Shown here one piece after another: positions 1 through 24,320 of a stretch of 64,000 nt of DNA (position 1 is its first letter; each line of letters opens with the position of its first letter). Source of the DNA: JAFAYN01 sp963733105 (GTDB taxonomy: Bacteria > Gemmatimonadota > Gemmatimonadetes > Longimicrobiales > Longimicrobiaceae). Both the position numbers and the translations under genes were made by a program. The stretch covers positions 62,001 through 126,000 of the forward strand of contig CAVTCB010000023.1 in the NCBI GenBank assembly GCA_963733105.1, in the 5' to 3' direction. Below the pieces are notes generated by a model. It was given only the letters and a program-made list of their open reading frames with translations, was not told the DNA's origin and searched no databases.

Positions 1-1
1 G

Positions 2-1594
2 GAGCTCCTCCTGGAGGCCATGGCGGCGGACCCGGCCGGCCGCGTCTCCGGGGTCCCGCTCCTGCGCGGGGCCGAGCGCGCGCAGGTGCTGGAGGCGTGG
101 CAGGGCGCCCGCGCCCCGTTCCCGCGGGTGCCCGTCCACCGGCTCGTGGCCGAGCAGGCCGCCCGCACCCCCCACGCGGCCGCGGTCGTGGACGGCCGGC
201 GCACCCTCGCCTACGCCGACCTGGAGCGGGAAGCCGACCGCGTCGCCCGCGCCCTCCGCGCGCGCGGCGTCGGTCCCGAGACCCGCGTCGCGGTCTGCCT
301 GGAGCGGTCCGCCGGGCTGGCGGTCGCCCTCCTGGGCACCCTGCGCGCCGGGGGCGCCTACGTCCCGCTCGATCCCACCTACCCGCGCGAGCGCCTCGCC
401 TTCCTGCTGGCCGACAGCGGCGCCCGGGTGGTCCTCACCCGCAGCGGCCTCGCCGACGTCCTCCCCGCCGACGGCCCCGACCGCGTCCTCCTCGACACGC
501 TGGACGGCGACGGGGAGCCCGTCGCCGCGGCGGAGGTCGATCCGGACCAGCTGGCGTACGTCGTCTACACCTCGGGCTCCACCGGAACGCCCAAGGGGGT
601 GATGGTCTCCCACGCGTCGCTGGCGCACATGGTGGCCTGGCACGTGGACGCCTTCGGGGTCACTCCCGCGGACCGCGCCTCGCTGGTGGCGTCGCCGGGC
701 TTCGACGCGTCGGTGATGGAGATCTGGCCCTTCCTCGCGCGGGGAGCCTCGCTCCACCCCGTCCCCGGGGACACCCGCCTCGACCCCGGTGCCCTGCGCG
801 ACTTCGTCCTGCAGCGGGGGATCACCGTCGCGACGATGTCCACGCCGCTGGCCGAGGGGCTCCTGGGGGTGGAATGGCCGCGGGAGACGCCGCTGCGGGC
901 TCTCCTCTGCGGCGGCGACGTGCTGGGGATGCGTCCCCGGCCCGGGCTCCCCTTCGCGCTGGTGAACTGCTACGGCCCCACGGAGGCCACGGTGAACACC
1001 GCCGTGGGGGAGGTGTCCCCGGCGGGCGACGCCCTCCCGTCGCTCGGGAGGCCGATCGCCCGGGTGCGCGCCTGCGTGCTCGACGCGCGCCTGGAGCCGG
1101 TCCCGGTGGGGGTAGCGGGCGAGCTCTGCATCGGAGGGGCCGGGGTGGCGCGGGGGTACGCGGGACGGGCGGAGCCGACCGCGGAGCGCTTCGTCCCCGA
1201 CCCGTTCGGGGGTGAGCCCGGCGCGCGGCTGTACCGCTCGGGCGACCGCGTGCGGTGGCTGGCGACGGGGGAGCTGGAGTTCCTGGGGCGGACCGACCAG
1301 CAGGTCAAGGTGCGCGGCTTCCGCGTCGAGCTGGGCGAGGTGGAGGCCGCGCTGCGGGCGCATCCCTCGGTGGGCGCCGCGGCGGCGGCCGTCCGGGAGG
1401 GCGGGGCGGGGGGGAAGCGGCTGGTGGGCTACGTGGTCGCCGGCGGGGCGGAGGTCACCGGCTCGGCCGTGCGCGCGTGGCTCCGGGATCGCCTCCCCGA
1501 GCACATGGTTCCCTCCACGGTGGTGGTGCTCGACGCGCTTCCGCTCACCCGGAACGGGAAGACCGACCGGCGCGCGCTCCCGGACGCCGCGCCG
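2..1594 (+). CDS. NRPS 1, 5' partial segment: end of C linker and adenylation domain
   Basis: This is the upstream reading frame of a giant nonribosomal peptide synthetase that enters the window already open, so its start lies outside. The first residues are the linker that normally follows a condensation domain. A complete adenylation domain follows: YTSGSTG core near nt 568-588, FDAS near 702, YGPTE near 972, the RGFRVE region near 1315, and NGKTDRR near 1553. The hand-read specificity code is DAMTLGCVN-K, which I cannot assign. The frame is lost around nt 1594-1598, where a run of three G has one base too many; the carrier domain continues immediately in the next frame. I regard this and the next entry as one gene with an apparent +1 frameshift (sequencing error or real lesion). 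The NRPS assignment is secure; the substrate is unknown. Confidence 0.9.
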
Positions 1595-1595
1595 G

Positions 1596-17030
<15,435 letters not shown>

Positions 17031-17113
17031 CCATGGGGGCGCCCCTGGCGTGAGGGGCGGCTCCGCGGGTAGACTTCGCCGGCCGCCGCCTCTCCACTCC
17101 ATTCGTCCGGTTC

Positions 17114-18406
17114 ATGACAGACTCCCTCCCGCCTCCCCGCGGGCGCTCGCTCACCACCTGGTCGCTGGCGGCGCTCGGAGCCGGCCTGGCCCTCGGCGCG
17201 CTGGGGCACGCGCTGGGGGGCGAGCCCTTCCGGTGGATCGCCGCGGCCACGGGTCCGCTCGGCGGGCTGTGGATGGCGGCGCTGCAGGCGACGGTGCTCC
17301 CGCTGGTGGTGACCTACCTCCTCGCGGCGGTGGTCGGCGCGCGCGGCCACGAGTCGGTGGGAGCGCTCGGCGGCCGGGCGGTGCTCCTGTTCGTCGCCAT
17401 GCTCGTGGCTGCGGGGGTGTTCACCCTGACGGCGGGGCCGGCGCTCATCGCGCTCTACCCGGTGGACGCGGCGATGCTGGCGTCGCTGAAGGGGACGGTG
17501 GTGGTCCCCGAGGCGGCCCGCGCGTCGGCGGCGGCCGGCGGCGGCTCCCTGGGGGAGTGGGTGGCCGGGCTCCTCCCGCGCAACCTGTTCCGGGCCGCCG
17601 CGGACGGCGAGATCCTCCCGCTCCTGGCCTTCACCGCGCTCTTCGGGGTCGCGGTGACGCGCCTCCCGGGGGAGCAGCGGGAGCCGCTCGCCCGGGTGTT
17701 CCAGGGGCTGGCGGCGGCCATGCTGACGGTGGTCCGCTGGGTCCTCCGGTTCACCCCGCTCGGGGTGTTCGCCTTCACCTACGCGCTGGCGCTGGACAGC
17801 GGCGGGCGCGCCGCGGGGCTCCTGGGGGCGTTCGTGGTGATCCAGTCGGGGCTCATGCTCCTGTTCACGGCGGTGCTCTACCCGCTGACCGCGGCGGGGG
17901 GGCGCGTCTCCATCCGCGACTTCGCGCGGGCGGTGGCGCCGGCGCAGGTGGTGGCGGTGAGCACCCGCTCGTCGGTGGCGTCGCTCCCGGCGCTCCTGGA
18001 GGGCGCCCGCGAGCGGCTGCGCCTCCCGCCGGTGGCCACGGGGTTCGTGCTCCCGCTCTCGAACTCGCTCTTCAAGGTCAACCGCACCGTCTCCAGCACC
18101 GCGAAGCTCCTCTTCCTGGCGCACGTCTACGGGCTCCCGCTGGGCGCGGGGACGATCGCCGGCTTCCTGGTCACCGTGATCCTCCTGAGCTTCGGGGAGG
18201 TGGGGGTGCCGGGGGGCGGCACGGCGTTCAAGACGCTCCCGGCCTACCTGGCCGCGGGGGTGCCGATCGAGGGGATCGTGATCCTGGAAGCGGTGGACGT
18301 GATCCCCGACATCTTCAAGACGCTGCTGAACGTCACCGGCCAGATGAGCGCGGCCACGCTCCTTTCCCGGTCGAGCCGGAACGTCCCGGCCGGGGAGCCG
18401 GCGTGA
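17114..18406 (+). CDS. Dicarboxylate/amino acid:cation symporter (DAACS family)
   Basis: A 430-residue integral membrane protein related to GltP/DctA secondary transporters. It contains the serine-rich STRSSVASLPALLE segment and the late NVTGQMSAATLL substrate/cation-binding segment of the family, with many hydrophobic stretches throughout. Such proteins import dicarboxylates or acidic amino acids with H+ or Na+. The ATG lies 83 nt after the NRPS stop with no terminator between them. Its TGA overlaps the GTG of the exporter gene by the four bases GTGA, so it is translationally coupled. Its position between an NRPS and an exporter suggests precursor uptake or a link to the peptide product. The substrate cannot be read from the sequence. 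Confidence 0.88.
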   Translation: MTDSLPPPRGRSLTTWSLAALGAGLALGALGHALGGEPFRWIAAATGPLGGLWMAALQATVLPLVVTYLLAAVVGARGHESVGALGGRAVLLFVAMLVAAGVFTLTAGPALIALYPVDAAMLASLKGTVVVPEAARASAAAGGGSLGEWVAGLLPRNLFRAAADGEILPLLAFTALFGVAVTRLPGEQREPLARVFQGLAAAMLTVVRWVLRFTPLGVFAFTYALALDSGGRAAGLLGAFVVIQSGLMLLFTAVLYPLTAAGGRVSIRDFARAVAPAQVVAVSTRSSVASLPALLEGARERLRLPPVATGFVLPLSNSLFKVNRTVSSTAKLLFLAHVYGLPLGAGTIAGFLVTVILLSFGEVGVPGGGTAFKTLPAYLAAGVPIEGIVILEAVDVIPDIFKTLLNVTGQMSAATLLSRSSRNVPAGEPA

Positions 18407-20139
18407 GGCGCTCGCTGGCGCTCCCCCTGGGGCTCCTGCGCCGCGAGCGCGGGCTGCTGGTCCGCTTCGCGGCGGCCTCGCTGGGGCGCACGGCGCTCAC
18501 CGCGGCGTCCTTCCTCCTGGTCCGCGAGTTCCTCGGGGGGGCGGTGGGGGAGCGGGGCGGGCTCTGGACGCTGGCCGGGCTCCTCCTGGCCGCGCACCTG
18601 GGCGCGGCCGCGCTCACCTACGCGTCGCAGGTGAGCCAGCAGAAGCTGGTGAAGACCATCGAGCTGGGGGTGATGGAGCGGCTGATCCGGCAGCTCCTGG
18701 GGCTCTCCGCGGGCTTCTTCGACCGCCGCACGCACGGCGACCTGATCCAGGCGGTGCGGCAGGACGTGACGCAGCTGCGCGCCTTCACGCTCGCCGCCGC
18801 GAAGGTGGCGCTGGACTCGCTGCAGGCGGTGGGGCTGGTGGTCACGGCGGCCGTCCTGAGCCCGACGCTCGCCCTGTGCGCCTTCGTGGTGGTGCCGCTG
18901 GCGGTGGGGCCGGTGGTCCTGATCGCCCGGCGCACGCTGGCGCGCTCGTACGGGGTGCGCCGCGGGGGGGTGGTCCTGTTCGACGTGCTGCTGCAGCTCT
19001 TCGCGGGAATCCGCATCGTCAAGGTGTACGCCGGGGAGCAGGCGGAGGCGGGGCGCGCGGTGGAGCGCGCCCGCCGCTACTTCGACGAGCTGATCGCCAT
19101 GGAGCGGGTGCGCGCGCTCTCGCACGTGGTGATGGAGTCGCTCGCGGGGCTCAGCCTGGTGGCCGTGGTCATCGTGGGCGGCTTCCAGGTGATGCGGGGC
19201 GCGCTGGGGTGGCCGGAGCTGCTGGCCTTCCTGATGGCGGCGCGGGCGGCGCAGGGCCCGCTGGCCGGCGTCAACGCGGCGTACATGGAGATCCAGCGCA
19301 ACGGCGCGAGCGTGGAGCACATCGACGCCCTGCTGCGGGAGCGCCCGGAGGTCCGCGACCGCCCCGACGCCCGTCCCCTGGCGGGGGGCCCGGAGAGCAT
19401 CTCCGCCCACGGGGTGTCCTTCTCGGTCCGGGGCGAGCCGGTGCTGCGGGAGGTGTCGTTCGAGGTGCGCGCGGGGGAGACGCTGGGGGTGGTGGGCCCG
19501 TCGGGGGCGGGGAAGTCGACGCTGCTGAACCTGGTGGCCCGCTTCTACGACCCGGACGCGGGCGAGGTGCGCTTCGGCGGGGCGGACGTGCGCTCGCTGC
19601 GCCTGGCGGACGTGCAGGGGAGCCTGGCGATGGTGACCCAGGACCCGTTCCTCTTCAACACCTCCATCCGCGACAACATCCGCTGCGGGCGCCCGGGGGC
19701 GTCGGACGCGGAGGTGGAGGAGGCGGCGCGGGCGGCGGAGATCCACGACGAGGTGGCGGCGATGCCGGAGGGGTACGACACCGTGGTGGGGCACGGGGGG
19801 CGCGCCCTCTCCCGGGGCGAGGCGCAGCGGGTCAACATCGCGCGGGCCATCCTCAAGAACGCGCCGGTGCTGCTGCTGGACGAGGCCACCTCCAGCCTGG
19901 ACTCGCACACGGAGGCGAAGGTGCAGCGGGCCATCGACCGGCTGGTGTCGGGGAGGCTGACGATCTCGGTGGCGCACCGGCTCTCCACGCTCCGCAGCGC
20001 GACGCGCATCCTGGTGCTGGAGAACGGGGGGGTGGCGGGGCTGGGGACGCACGCGGAGCTGCTGGAGGAGTGCCCCACGTACCGGCTCCTGTGGGAGGCG
20101 CAGGCGGAGGCGGGCCCCCGGGAGGCGGCGGTCCGGTGA
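18403..20139 (+). CDS. ABC exporter, fused membrane and ATPase domains (MsbA/LmrA type)
   Basis: A 578-residue half-transporter: N-terminal type IV (ABC1) exporter membrane domain to about residue 315, then a nucleotide-binding domain with Walker A GPSGAGKST (about 365), signature LSRGEAQR (about 469), Walker B VLLLDEAT (about 489) and the H-loop SVAHRLS. The signature differs from the usual LSGGQ at two positions, but the Walker motifs and catalytic Glu are intact. I chose the GTG at 18403, which overlaps the upstream TGA; the longer upstream reading frame is a shadow of the symporter gene. The stop overlaps the next gene in the same way. It would act as a homodimer in the inner membrane. 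Directly behind an NRPS, export of the peptide is the likely role. Confidence 0.9.
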   Translation: MRRSLALPLGLLRRERGLLVRFAAASLGRTALTAASFLLVREFLGGAVGERGGLWTLAGLLLAAHLGAAALTYASQVSQQKLVKTIELGVMERLIRQLLGLSAGFFDRRTHGDLIQAVRQDVTQLRAFTLAAAKVALDSLQAVGLVVTAAVLSPTLALCAFVVVPLAVGPVVLIARRTLARSYGVRRGGVVLFDVLLQLFAGIRIVKVYAGEQAEAGRAVERARRYFDELIAMERVRALSHVVMESLAGLSLVAVVIVGGFQVMRGALGWPELLAFLMAARAAQGPLAGVNAAYMEIQRNGASVEHIDALLRERPEVRDRPDARPLAGGPESISAHGVSFSVRGEPVLREVSFEVRAGETLGVVGPSGAGKSTLLNLVARFYDPDAGEVRFGGADVRSLRLADVQGSLAMVTQDPFLFNTSIRDNIRCGRPGASDAEVEEAARAAEIHDEVAAMPEGYDTVVGHGGRALSRGEAQRVNIARAILKNAPVLLLDEATSSLDSHTEAKVQRAIDRLVSGRLTISVAHRLSTLRSATRILVLENGGVAGLGTHAELLEECPTYRLLWEAQAEAGPREAAVR

Positions 20140-21248
20140 TCCACTTCGTGGTGCCGGCGGCGCAGGCGTTCGGGATGAGGGACTACCTGGCGTTCTGGGG
20201 GCTGGGGGTGGCGGACCGGGTGCGGATCGTCCCCTACGAGGAGCTGGTGGGGCGGACCTCGCTGGAGCGGGGCGCCTACGTGCTGGCGGCGCTGGACCAG
20301 CTGGACGAGCCGACCCTGGGGTTCGTCCGCGGGCTGCACGCGCGCGTGGCCGGGCTGGACGGCTTCCGCTTCCTCAACCACCCGGAGCGCACCCTGGGGC
20401 GCCACGCGCTGCTGGCGGAGCTGCACCGGCTGGGGTGGAACGACTTCCGCGCGGTGCGGGCGACGGAGGAGCTGTCGGGGCTCCGCTACCCGGTCTTCCT
20501 GCGGGGGGATCGGACCCACGACGGCGCGCTCACCCCGCTCCTCCGCTCGCCGCGGGAGGTGGACGAGGGGATCGGGCTCCTGGCGCTGCAGGGACGGCGG
20601 CTGCGCGACCTCCTGGCGGTGGAGTTCTGCCCCACGGCGGACGGGGACGGCTGGTACCGGAAGTTCTCGGCGTTCGCGGTGGGCGGGCGGGTGGTGCCGC
20701 GGAGCCTGGCGTACGGGCGGGAGTGGATGCTGAAGAGCCAGGGGAACGAGTACTCCCTGGAGATGGTTCTGGAGGAGCGCGACTACGTGGTGGGGAACCC
20801 GCACGGGGAGCAGCTCGCGGAGATCTTCCGCGTGGCGGGGGTGGAGTACGGCCGCATCGACTACTCGCTGCGGGAGGGGCGCATCCAGACCTGGGAGATC
20901 AACCTGAACCCCAGCATCGGCCGCGGGCTGCGCCCGCCGAGCGGCCGGGTGCCGGGGGAGCTGGAGCCGGTCCGCGACGAGACCAAGGAGCACTTCTACC
21001 GCTGCTTCCAGGCGGCGCTGGAGGCGGTGGACCTGCCGTCGTCGGGGGCTCCCGTGGAGCTGTCCGGCTTCGGCCTCCCCCGGGTGCGCGTCGCCCCCGC
21101 CGACACGCCCGCACGGGTGCTCCGCCGCCGCGTGCTCCGGCGGGCGGGGGCGGTCGCGGGGCGGGTGCTCGGCCCCGTCCGGCGGCTGGTGCTGCGGCCG
21201 GCGCTGCTCGCCGCCGTCGGCAGGAGGGTGCGGCGGCGGGGACGCTGA
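20136..21248 (+). CDS. ATP-grasp-like protein of NRPS operon
   Basis: A 370-residue protein starting at a GTG that overlaps the exporter's TGA (GTGA). The C-terminal half carries an ATP-grasp-like arrangement: an acidic VEFCP strand, then YGRIDYS followed by WEINLNP near residues 235-265, where Asp, Glu and Asn would bind the Mg-ATP. The first 120 residues (VIHFVVPAAQAFG, FLNHPERTLGRHALL) resemble the N-terminal and pre-grasp regions of such ligases. The last 50 residues are Arg-rich. ATP-grasp enzymes activate carboxylates to form amide or ester bonds, so a tailoring ligation is possible, but the substrate is not identifiable. Confidence is moderate for the fold and low for the role. Confidence 0.65.
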   Translation: MIHFVVPAAQAFGMRDYLAFWGLGVADRVRIVPYEELVGRTSLERGAYVLAALDQLDEPTLGFVRGLHARVAGLDGFRFLNHPERTLGRHALLAELHRLGWNDFRAVRATEELSGLRYPVFLRGDRTHDGALTPLLRSPREVDEGIGLLALQGRRLRDLLAVEFCPTADGDGWYRKFSAFAVGGRVVPRSLAYGREWMLKSQGNEYSLEMVLEERDYVVGNPHGEQLAEIFRVAGVEYGRIDYSLREGRIQTWEINLNPSIGRGLRPPSGRVPGELEPVRDETKEHFYRCFQAALEAVDLPSSGAPVELSGFGLPRVRVAPADTPARVLRRRVLRRAGAVAGRVLGPVRRLVLRPALLAAVGRRVRRRGR

Positions 21249-21270
21249 TTCCGGGGGCGTCCTCCGCGGG

Positions 21271-21330
21271 CCCCCACCCGGCGGCCTTAGAGCCGCCACC
21301 CTCCCCCGTTCCGGGGGAGGGGCATCTCCA
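21271..21330 (+). terminator. R2 repeat, terminator-like double hairpin (copy 1 of 3)
   Basis: Two adjacent hairpins: GGCGGC/GCCGCC around CTTAGA, then CCCTCCCCCG/CGGGGGAGGG around a short TT-containing loop, followed by GCATCTCCA. The same element occurs at 29116-29175 and, inverted, at 61924-61985. Each copy lies downstream of a gene in the orientation that follows its 3' end. There is no U-tract, so Rho-independent termination is uncertain. Confidence 0.6.
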
Positions 21331-21363
21331 AGCCTGAACCGAGCTTCATCGTGTCGTGGCAGG

Positions 21364-21390
21364 CCCCCCTCCCCCCGACCCCCTCCCCCG
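21364..21390 (+). repeat. R3 GC-rich palindromic repeat, partial copy
   Basis: The C-rich left arm of the R3 palindrome (CCTCCCCCCGACCCCCTCCC) without a full right arm, immediately 5' of the R1 element at 21407. In all four R1 copies an R3 element lies on the same 5' side. Confidence 0.6.
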
Positions 21391-21406
21391 CTCACCCGGC
21401 GCGCAG

Positions 21407-21544
21407 AGCCCCGCGTGAGGGATGCGAGCCCGGAGGGGCGAGACCCGCGCGCAGTTTGCGCGGGGCTCGACTCCGTTGGGAACGGTTGTATCGTTCCCTA
21501 CGGAGCCGCAGCCCGACCCCGCGCCAGCGGGGGCACGCCCGAAC
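21407..21544 (+). repeat. R1 multi-hairpin interspersed repeat, copy a
   Basis: An element of about 135 bp starting GCGTGAGGGATGCGAG and ending GGGGGCACGCCCGAAC. Predicted stems in order: CCC/GGG with a GGA loop; CCCGCGC/GCGCGGG; CTCCGTTGGGAACG/CGTTCCCTACGGAG; and CCCCGC/GCGGGG. Other copies at 25133-25264, 27798-27937 and 51046-51179 keep the stems but change both sides of the pairs, which indicates selection for structure. Confidence 0.8.
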
Positions 21545-21566
21545 CTTCCCGATCAATCCAAAAAGA

Positions 21567-23327
21567 TCAGCCGCCTGCCTGCTCCAGCATCTGCCTGGTG
21601 ATGTCGTTCTGCGGGATGCGGAGGGCGATCAGCGACAGCGTGCCGGTGTTGGCCCGTGCCTTCCCGAGCGCGTCTTCCAGCTCCGACATCGTGCTCACGG
21701 TGGCGCCGAAGCCGCCGCCGAACACGTCCACCAGCCGCGCGTAGTTCCACCGGTGCAGCAGGTCGAACGCCTCGGGCGGCTGGCCCTCGGTGAAGTACTT
21801 GTAGTTCACGAACGCCTGCTCGATCCCGTAGAGCGCGTTGTCGAACACGAACACGATGGCGCCCTGCCCGGCACGTACCACGTCGGCCAGCGCCTGGCAC
21901 ACCATCTGGAAGCCGCCGTCGCCGGTGAACACCACCGCGCGCCGCTCCGTTTCCGCGAAGCCTACCCCCAGGCACGCGCCGGTGGTGTAGCCGATGGAGT
22001 TCCATGCCGCCTGCGCGATGAACCCGCCGGCGCGGTTCACCGGGAGCTCCGCCGCGGAGTAGAGGGCGATGCTGGTGTCGGCCATCAGCACCATCCCGTC
22101 GTCGACCCACTTCTCCATCCGCTCGAAGAAGCGGTCGTAGGTCACCTGCGGGTCGGCCGTCTCCGCGGACGCGCCGGCGGGGAGCTTCGCCCGGAGCAGC
22201 GCGGGCGCGGCCGCGGCGGCCAGCGCGGGGACGGCCTCGGCGGGCGCGCCGTACTTCCGCTCGCGCAGCCGGCGGAGCAGCCCCTCCATGAAGTCGCGCA
22301 GCGGCACGCAGTCCCACACGGCGGTGCCCACGCGGACGGAGTTCCCCCAGGCCAGCGACATGGTGCCGTAGCTGTCCTTCACCAGCTGCAGGAAGTCGTC
22401 GGTCACCAGGTTGCCCAGTCCCAGCAGCCAGTCGGCCTTTTCCACCAGCCGCGCCGTCTTCGGCGTGGCCGAGGCGCCGTCGTAGCACCCCACGAAGCCG
22501 GGCGTGTTCTCGGGCACGACCCCCTTGGCCAGCAGGTCGGTGGCGAACGGGAAGCCCGTCTCGTCCACCAGCTCGAGCAGCAGGCTTTCCAGCCCGAAGC
22601 GCCGCACCTCCTGTCCTACCCAGATCACCGGGCGCTCGGCTTTCCACAGGTGCTGCAGGGTGGCGTCGAGCGCCGCGTCGAGCGATGCCGGGAGCGTGGG
22701 GAGCGGGCCGGGCTCCAGCGGGGCCGACGGTGCCGCGCAGGGGAGCGCCCACACGTTGGCGTAGACCTCGATGTACACCGGGCGCTTCCAGGTGAGCAGC
22801 GCCACGATGGCGGCGTCGATCTGCCCCGGCGCGGTGAGCGGATCGCGGATCACCTCGCGCGCCACGGTCACGTTGCGCACCGACTCCTCGTCGGCGCCGA
22901 GCGTGCCGGTGGAGTGGTGGAAGAGCACCCCCTCCCGGCGCTCGGTGGTGCGCGACTGCGACGCCGGAGCGCCGTTCACCAGCACCACCGGGACCTGCTC
23001 CACGTACGAGCCGGCCAGCGCGTTCAGGATGCTGAAGGTGCCCACCCCGAAGGTGACGCACGCCGCCCCCGCGCCGCGCTGACGGGCGTAGGCGTCCGCC
23101 GCGTAGCCGGCCTCCAGCTCGTTGCAGGTGCCCACCCGCGTCACGCCCAGCGACGGGTCGTTGTCGATGGCACTCAGGAACGCGCCGGCGTAGTCGCCCG
23201 GCACCGCGAAGATGTGCCCGGCGCCGATCTGGGCCAGCCGCGTCGCCAGGTAGCGGGCGACCGTCCACTCGGCGTCGCCCGTGCCGCCTGCCGGAGAGGC
23301 GACGGCCGAAAGGTGTGCGGCGCTCAC
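21567..23327 (-). CDS. ThDP-dependent 2-keto acid decarboxylase (pyruvate/indolepyruvate decarboxylase-like)
   Basis: 586 residues with the three-domain layout of the pyruvate decarboxylase/acetolactate synthase superfamily. The catalytic Glu lies in CNELEAGYAADAYAR (about residue 70), the HH pair diagnostic of the decarboxylase branch is in LFHHSTG (about 137-138), and the ThDP/Mg motif runs from GDGGFQ (about 466) to FVFDN. The HH pair favours a decarboxylase over acetolactate synthase. The GTG start at 23327 overlaps the stop of the amine oxidase gene by GTGA, so the two are translationally coupled and upstream in-frame extension is a shadow. In that context the oxidase would make a 2-keto acid that this enzyme decarboxylates to an aldehyde. 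The side-chain preference (aromatic or other) cannot be read with confidence. Confidence 0.85.
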   Translation of the reverse strand: MSAAHLSAVASPAGGTGDAEWTVARYLATRLAQIGAGHIFAVPGDYAGAFLSAIDNDPSLGVTRVGTCNELEAGYAADAYARQRGAGAACVTFGVGTFSILNALAGSYVEQVPVVLVNGAPASQSRTTERREGVLFHHSTGTLGADEESVRNVTVAREVIRDPLTAPGQIDAAIVALLTWKRPVYIEVYANVWALPCAAPSAPLEPGPLPTLPASLDAALDATLQHLWKAERPVIWVGQEVRRFGLESLLLELVDETGFPFATDLLAKGVVPENTPGFVGCYDGASATPKTARLVEKADWLLGLGNLVTDDFLQLVKDSYGTMSLAWGNSVRVGTAVWDCVPLRDFMEGLLRRLRERKYGAPAEAVPALAAAAAPALLRAKLPAGASAETADPQVTYDRFFERMEKWVDDGMVLMADTSIALYSAAELPVNRAGGFIAQAAWNSIGYTTGACLGVGFAETERRAVVFTGDGGFQMVCQALADVVRAGQGAIVFVFDNALYGIEQAFVNYKYFTEGQPPEAFDLLHRWNYARLVDVFGGGFGATVSTMSELEDALGKARANTGTLSLIALRIPQNDITRQMLEQAGG

Positions 23328-24319
23328 GGTCCCATCTCCGTGTCGTAGTACTTGCGCGGGATGAACGAGGGCCGCTTCCCGTCGAAGTGCTCCTTGAGCA
23401 TCAGCTCGGCGGTCTGCAGCGCTCCCTCCACCCACCCCTGCCCGATGGAGTACGCTTCGCCGCAGACGTGCACCCTCTCGCCGGGGATGCCGCGCATGTA
23501 GGGCATGATCTCCCAGAACTTCTGCCCCGCCTTCCAGGCGTGCCACCCGGCGCCGTACGGGTCGTCGCCCCAGTCGTGGTACACGGCGGTGTACGGCTCG
23601 GGGACGAACTTGAGGCCGTGCACCTCCTTGACCTGCTCCTGCGCCGTCTGCACCATCTCCCGGCTGATCTGGAAGGCGTGGTCCGGCACCGGTTTTTCGC
23701 CGTCCAGGAAGTAGCGGCGGCCGGGGGACGCGGGGTCGGCGGCGTGCTCGGGGTTCTCGGTGCGCCCCTCGAAGCACACGCCCGCCTCCAGCGCCTTCCA
23801 GAACGGCACGCTCCCCAGGTCGTTGTAGCTCACCATCAGGAGCGAGTTGTGGTTGTCGGGCTCGCCGCCGGATTCGCTCTCCGTGCCGAAGTAGTAGGTC
23901 TGGCGGATCGGCATGTCGGTGATGGTGCGTCCCGCGTCCACGCCCAGCGCGCGCCACCAGGGGTACGGGTAGCCCAGGAACATCTTGAACGCCGACTGGC
24001 TGATGACGGCCTCCACGTTCCTGCGCAGCGTATCGTCTCCCTCGGTGGGGCGGTCGGCGTCCAGCCGCTCCCAGCGGATCAGCTCGATGGAGCGACGCGG
24101 GAGCGCCAGCACTACGCTCCCGGCGTCGAGGTGGGCCTCGGGGCGGCCGGGGAGGTCGGTGGTCTTCCCGTTCTCGGTGGCCGTGTGCACGAAGCAGAGC
24201 GAGTAGTCGCCGTCCGGGCCGCGCCGGCCGAAGGAGTCCAGGCGGTGGTTGCGGTGGATCTCGCCGCCCGCCTCCTCGAAGCGCGCGGCGACGGCGCGCG
24301 GCAGCTCCTCGAAGCCCTG
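23324..24319 (-). CDS. Flavin amine oxidase, C-terminal segment (after apparent frameshift)
   Basis: The C-terminal part of the flavoprotein that begins at 25022. It resumes in a different frame with GFEELPRAVAARFEEAGGE, continues through the substrate-domain segment LDAGSVVLALPRRSIELIRW, and ends with the FAD-binding C-terminal region VHVCGEAYSIGQGWVEGAL, where flavin amine oxidases make their last FAD contacts. Its TGA overlaps the decarboxylase GTG. The good conservation of both halves argues that only one base is in error. Confidence 0.8.
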   Translation of the reverse strand, partial: QGFEELPRAVAARFEEAGGEIHRNHRLDSFGRRGPDGDYSLCFVHTATENGKTTDLPGRPEAHLDAGSVVLALPRRSIELIRWERLDADRPTEGDDTLRRNVEAVISQSAFKMFLGYPYPWWRALGVDAGRTITDMPIRQTYYFGTESESGGEPDNHNSLLMVSYNDLGSVPFWKALEAGVCFEGRTENPEHAADPASPGRRYFLDGEKPVPDHAFQISREMVQTAQEQVKEVHGLKFVPEPYTAVYHDWGDDPYGAGWHAWKAGQKFWEIMPYMRGIPGERVHVCGEAYSIGQGWVEGALQTAELMLKEHFDGKRPSFIPRKYYDTEMGP

Positions 24320-24320
24320 C

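Larger units (their letters stand above)
21249..21566. other. Convergent intergenic region filled with repeats
   Basis: This 318-nt gap between the ends of the ATP-grasp gene (+) and the decarboxylase gene (-) contains no gene. It holds a terminator-like R2 element (21271-21330), a partial R3 palindrome (21364-21390) and a complete multi-hairpin R1 element (21407-21544). Confidence 0.8.
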
